Shown: positions 60,359-64,000 of the stretch, one piece after another | How positions within the stretch are numbered: position 1 is the first letter of the stretch | How the letters are laid out: every line of letters starts with the position of its first letter | DNA from: Cyanobacteriota bacterium erpe_2018_sw_21hr_WHONDRS-SW48-000092_B_bin.40 | GTDB lineage: Bacteria; Cyanobacteriota; Vampirovibrionia; Obscuribacterales; Obscuribacteraceae | Direction: 5' to 3' | Length of the DNA stretch: 64,000 bases | Assembly: GCA_030917395.1 (NCBI GenBank) | Contig: JAUPUU010000180.1 | Coordinates: forward strand, 62,001 to 126,000 | Translations under genes and position numbers: made by a program | Notes under the pieces: model-generated | Seen by the model: the letters and a program-made list of their open reading frames with translations, nothing else | Told to the model about the DNA's origin: nothing | The model's database searches: none

Positions 60359-61528
60359 ATGAATACCATTCAAACTGCAGCATCTATGTCAAATGCGGGG
60401 TCAAACACGGGGTCAACTACAGGGTCGGCCACGACTACTAATTCTGACCCATCCAGTCTAAGTCATAATCAGCCAGTTGTCGCTAACACTAAGATTGTCG
60501 CCGATCCTCTGACCTACGAGAAGTCTATCTATAAGAAATCAATGCCGCTTCACATGGGAGTTGGGCTAGTTCCTGAGATTTCGGTTGTTGTTCCAGTCTA
60601 CAACGAAGAAGAAAACGTCGAGCTGCTCTACCAGAAACTAGTAAGCGCTCTCGACCAACTCGGCCGTACATGGGAAGCCATCCTTATTGATGATGGCTCG
60701 AAAGACCAGTCATACAACAAGCTCAAGGCTATTTCAGCTGGTGATATTCGCATCAAGGTCGTTCGTTTTGTTCGCAACTTTGGTCAAACGGCGGCACTAG
60801 CCGCTGGAATCGATCACGCTTTAGGCGACGTGATTATCCCCATGGATGCAGACTTACAGAACGATCCCGCCGACATCATTCGTCTTCTCGACAAGCTCGA
60901 CGAAGGTTATGACGTGGTTAGCGGCTGGCGCAAAGAGCGCAAAGATGAATTATTCCTGCGCCTGATTCCGTCATGGACAGCTAACAAGATTATTTCGTCA
61001 ATCTCCGGCGTGCGTCTGCACGACTATGGTTGCTCACTGAAAGCCTACCGCAAAGAAGTAATCAAAGACGTCAGACTTTACGGAGAAATGCACCGCTTCG
61101 TGCCAATTTATGCCACATGGCTCGGTGCTCGGGTGGCTGAAATTCCAGTAAACCATTATGCCCGCCAATTCGGACAGTCTAAGTACGGCATTTCGCGCAC
61201 TTTCAAGGTTGTCCTAGACTTAATCACAGTTAAATTTATGGCCAAGTACTTCACCAAGCCAATCTATGTGTTTGGCACAGCCGGTCTAGCTTCGTGGATC
61301 TTATCTCTAGTAATTTTCGGCTGGATGGTCGTACTGAAATATGGCTACGCCACATCTTTCATTGAGACACCACTACCGGTGCTGGTAGCAGTCTTCTTCC
61401 TCATGGGCATGCAACTGCTTTTGATGGGCCTACAGGCCGAAATCATGATGCGTACTTATCACGAGTCGCAAGGCAAGCGCATCTACAAAGTGAAGAGCAC
61501 ACTCAATGTCGATGCCGAACTAGAATAA
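60359..61528 (+). CDS. Glycosyltransferase family 2 (DPM1/GtrB-like) with C-terminal TM helices
   Basis: ISVVVPVYNEEENVELLYQKLVSALDQLGRTWEAILIDDGSKDQSYNKL...NFGQTAALAAGIDHALGDVIIPMDADLQNDPADI...QFGQSKYGISRTFKVVLDL. Confidence 0.92.
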   Translation: MNTIQTAASMSNAGSNTGSTTGSATTTNSDPSSLSHNQPVVANTKIVADPLTYEKSIYKKSMPLHMGVGLVPEISVVVPVYNEEENVELLYQKLVSALDQLGRTWEAILIDDGSKDQSYNKLKAISAGDIRIKVVRFVRNFGQTAALAAGIDHALGDVIIPMDADLQNDPADIIRLLDKLDEGYDVVSGWRKERKDELFLRLIPSWTANKIISSISGVRLHDYGCSLKAYRKEVIKDVRLYGEMHRFVPIYATWLGARVAEIPVNHYARQFGQSKYGISRTFKVVLDLITVKFMAKYFTKPIYVFGTAGLASWILSLVIFGWMVVLKYGYATSFIETPLPVLVAVFFLMGMQLLLMGLQAEIMMRTYHESQGKRIYKVKSTLNVDAELE

Positions 61529-61560
61529 CTAGAACTAGAATAACGAGAACTAGAGTAAAC
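61517..61560. repeat. 15-bp tandem repeat spanning a stop codon
   Basis: GAACTAGAATAACTA|GAACTAGAATAACGA|GAACTAGAGTAAAC; each unit carries an in-frame TAA. Confidence 0.95.
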
Positions 61561-61571
61561 AATACTCAATA

Positions 61572-62609
61572 TCAATAACGACGCTTCAGTTCCCAATTGT
61601 AAGCACTCTCAACAGTTTGTCTGAGATCAAACTTTGGCTGCCAACCAAGCACTTGCGCTGCCTTGGTGTAGTCGGCAACAAGGGATGGTGGGTCACCTGG
61701 CCGCCTTTCCACCAGGTCATAGGGCACGGCTTTTCCAGTAACTGACTCAACAGCAGCAATAACCTCTTTCACCGAGGCACCGTGGGCTGTGCCCAAGTTA
61801 AGAGCTAGACCCAATTGATTAGACTGTTCGACATCACCACTGAAACTATCCGAGCTCAATAGTTTTAGAGCTAAGCAGTGCGCCTCAGCCAAATCGTTAA
61901 CATGAATGTAATCGCGCACGCAGGTTCCATCAGCGGTTGCATAATCGTCGCCAAAAACTTTTAAGCGCTGGTTCTTCTTATTACTATTCAAAGCAGCCGT
62001 TATAGCTAGTGGAATCAAATGAGATTCAGGTTCATGGCTTTCTCCTATTTCTTGCCCCTCTGCCGGATCAGGGTCAGCTCCAGCGGCATTGAAATAGCGC
62101 AAGCAAACATATTTTAGTTGCACAGACAAAGCTAAAGCTCGCAGGGCCTCTTCAATCATAAGCTTGGTGCTGCCATAGGTATTAATAGGCTTTTGGGGAT
62201 GATTTTCATCGATAGGGACATAGCGAGGGTTGCCATAAGTAGCACAAGTCGATGAAAAGACGATTTGCTGCACCTGCGCTTGCTGCATTGACTGCAGAAA
62301 ACGAAGGGTCTCGCAAACATTGTTTTCGAAATACTTGAACGGTTTAGTTTGCGACTCACCGACATAAGCATTGGCCGCAAAATGAACAACGGCATCGATC
62401 TTATGGCTAGCAAAAATCTTGTCGACAGCAGCTCTGTCGCCAATAGAGACCTTATAGAAGTGTAGCTTGGGGTTCGCTTGATCAAGAGAAAGAGCATTTC
62501 CCAGGCCCAAATTATCAACTGCAACCAGTCCAGAATCTGGGTTTTGCTTGAGATAGTAGCGAACGAAATGAGAGCCAATATAACCAGCTGCTCCAGTCAC
62601 CAATATCAT
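61572..62609 (-). CDS. galE: UDP-glucose 4-epimerase
   Basis: MILVTGAAGYIGSHFVRYYL...VVHFAANAYVGESQTKPFKYFENNVCETLRFL...SSTCATYGNPRYVPIDENHPQKPINTYGSTKLMIE...RYFNAAGADP. Confidence 0.95.
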   Translation of the reverse strand: MILVTGAAGYIGSHFVRYYLKQNPDSGLVAVDNLGLGNALSLDQANPKLHFYKVSIGDRAAVDKIFASHKIDAVVHFAANAYVGESQTKPFKYFENNVCETLRFLQSMQQAQVQQIVFSSTCATYGNPRYVPIDENHPQKPINTYGSTKLMIEEALRALALSVQLKYVCLRYFNAAGADPDPAEGQEIGESHEPESHLIPLAITAALNSNKKNQRLKVFGDDYATADGTCVRDYIHVNDLAEAHCLALKLLSSDSFSGDVEQSNQLGLALNLGTAHGASVKEVIAAVESVTGKAVPYDLVERRPGDPPSLVADYTKAAQVLGWQPKFDLRQTVESAYNWELKRRY

Positions 62610-62726
62610 CTAAGGCCCCTTTGTAATAGCTAAAAGCAGACAAAATTCTAACAGCTCAGACAAAACAGAGTAATATTGTTAGTGTTAGGATTTCCCACCC
62701 CTTTAACAGTAAGAATCAGTAAGACT

Positions 62727-64000
62727 GTGAATGAGACTAAAGCGAATAGCTTGACAGACACTGCCAAGCTCGAAGTTGGTCAACACGATATTTTCCCCAG
62801 CAGTAAAGCCTTTGTCGGCTGGCTCTCCGTTGGGATAGTCGGTTTTGCCTGCCTCTTTCTTGCCCTGACATCAGTTCATATATTCAGCCCCGGCTTGCAA
62901 GTGACAGATGTCGCTGACCATGATCTCTATGCCCCAGAGGCAATCTCAGTTGTGGATCGCAGTGAGACGGCGAAGGCCATAGCAATTGCCAAGCAAACTG
63001 TCTACCCGGTCTTTCAAGTCGAGCTCAGTCAAGACCAAATATCACTTGAATCAATCAAGGCTAGCCTCAACCGCATTGCTCAATACCAGGCTCTAGGCCT
63101 CATCCCTATTGGCCCTGCTCTGCTAAACAAAACAGGCGGCAAACGCAATAGCAAAAAATCAACGCCAGCAATCGACAGCCCTAACGCTGCCATCATATTA
63201 GACATGCTATTGAGCACCGATGCGATTTTCGCTGAGCAGAGCGAAGTCTTGCCCTCGTTAAAACCTGACCTGCTTACGCGCCGCTCTATTGTTGCGAACT
63301 TGCCCAAAACTACTCCCTTAGAGAAAGCTGAGTTGCTAACTGCATTGTCAGTTCAGCCAACCGACTTTCCCGCTTATCAAAAAGCGATTATCTCCAGTGC
63401 CCAACGCTTAACCAACAAGTTCAAGCGCTTCCCGGTTTCTGACAAGAAAGCCTGGGTCGATATGGCAGAGGAGTTTCTCCCAGACACTATGCCTTTAGCC
63501 TTGAAGAATGTTTCAGCGACAATACTGGCAAGAAATTTAGAGCCCAACCTGGTTATTGACCACAAATCGACCCAGAGCAAGGCCGAAGAAGTTGTCAAAT
63601 CAATCAAGCCAATCATGCGCAGTGTCGCCGAAGGAGAGCTTTTGGTGCCTCGTGGCGCCATGATCACCAGCGACAAACTAGACATTCTCCAGGCCCTAGG
63701 AATAACCCACGTCAATCGCTGGCCCTTTATCTTTAGTATTGGCATTTCGCTTGTTGCTGCCCTTACCTTAGTGGCACTGTTCCTCTATACCTACGAACCG
63801 GAACACTTCTTCTCTGTCAGTTCAGTTGGTTTGATGTTTACCGTGGCCGTGGTAGCGTGTGCGATGGCTTCAATCATCGGCAAAACCTATCCACAGTTCG
63901 TACCAATTCCAGCAGCAGCACTAATTCTTACTATATTCTTCGGGCCAAGAGTTGCCATCGTTTGGACGGTGCCAATGATCATGCTCATAGCTGTGGATCG
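62727..64000 (+). CDS. 7TM-HD (YqfF/PgpH-like) protein, 3' end truncated by window edge
   Basis: My translation from GTG at 62727: one TM, extracytoplasmic 7TMR-HDED-like domain (VTDVADHDLYAPEAISVVDRSETAKAIAIAKQTVYPVF...VPRGAMITSDKLDILQALGI) then TM helices. HD domain would lie outside the window. Absent from the ORF track. Confidence 0.75.
   Translation, partial: MNETKANSLTDTAKLEVGQHDIFPSSKAFVGWLSVGIVGFACLFLALTSVHIFSPGLQVTDVADHDLYAPEAISVVDRSETAKAIAIAKQTVYPVFQVELSQDQISLESIKASLNRIAQYQALGLIPIGPALLNKTGGKRNSKKSTPAIDSPNAAIILDMLLSTDAIFAEQSEVLPSLKPDLLTRRSIVANLPKTTPLEKAELLTALSVQPTDFPAYQKAIISSAQRLTNKFKRFPVSDKKAWVDMAEEFLPDTMPLALKNVSATILARNLEPNLVIDHKSTQSKAEEVVKSIKPIMRSVAEGELLVPRGAMITSDKLDILQALGITHVNRWPFIFSIGISLVAALTLVALFLYTYEPEHFFSVSSVGLMFTVAVVACAMASIIGKTYPQFVPIPAAALILTIFFGPRVAIVWTVPMIMLIAVD

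Overview
The window looks like ordinary chromosomal backbone: about 57 protein-coding genes and one tRNA-Ser(GCU). I saw no rRNA, CRISPR array, integrase/transposase or phage module. Gene content includes rpe, ispG, etfAB, a phoR/phoB/phoU-like operon with holA, gpmI, rph, gcvPB, glcEF, csaB/wecG, mini-RNase III, ahcY, eno, gdhA, a fused FTCD, cdsA, ruvB and galE. A response regulator closely resembling cyanobacterial RpaB/Ycf27 suggests a non-photosynthetic cyanobacterial relative (Melainabacteria/Vampirovibrionia, perhaps Obscuribacter-like); this is an inference from memory of the families, not a search. The most unusual signal is at 32.6-38.1 kb: two tandem orphan Tad-type secretin genes, each an independent transcription unit with its own promoter-like element and terminator. 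Their non-coding leaders are almost identical (3 differences in 114 nt by hand count) while the adjoining coding starts have diverged (19 in 114). Each leader holds a 22-codon ORF whose stop overlaps the secretin start (ATGA). Other leads are an ATPase-less OLD/TOPRIM protein, a REC-degenerate GGDEF-REC protein, an uncharacterised 577-aa protein coupled to a beta-CASP nuclease, an eIF2B-like protein, and sensor kinases without membrane domains. No complete undescribed system can be proven from this sequence alone.
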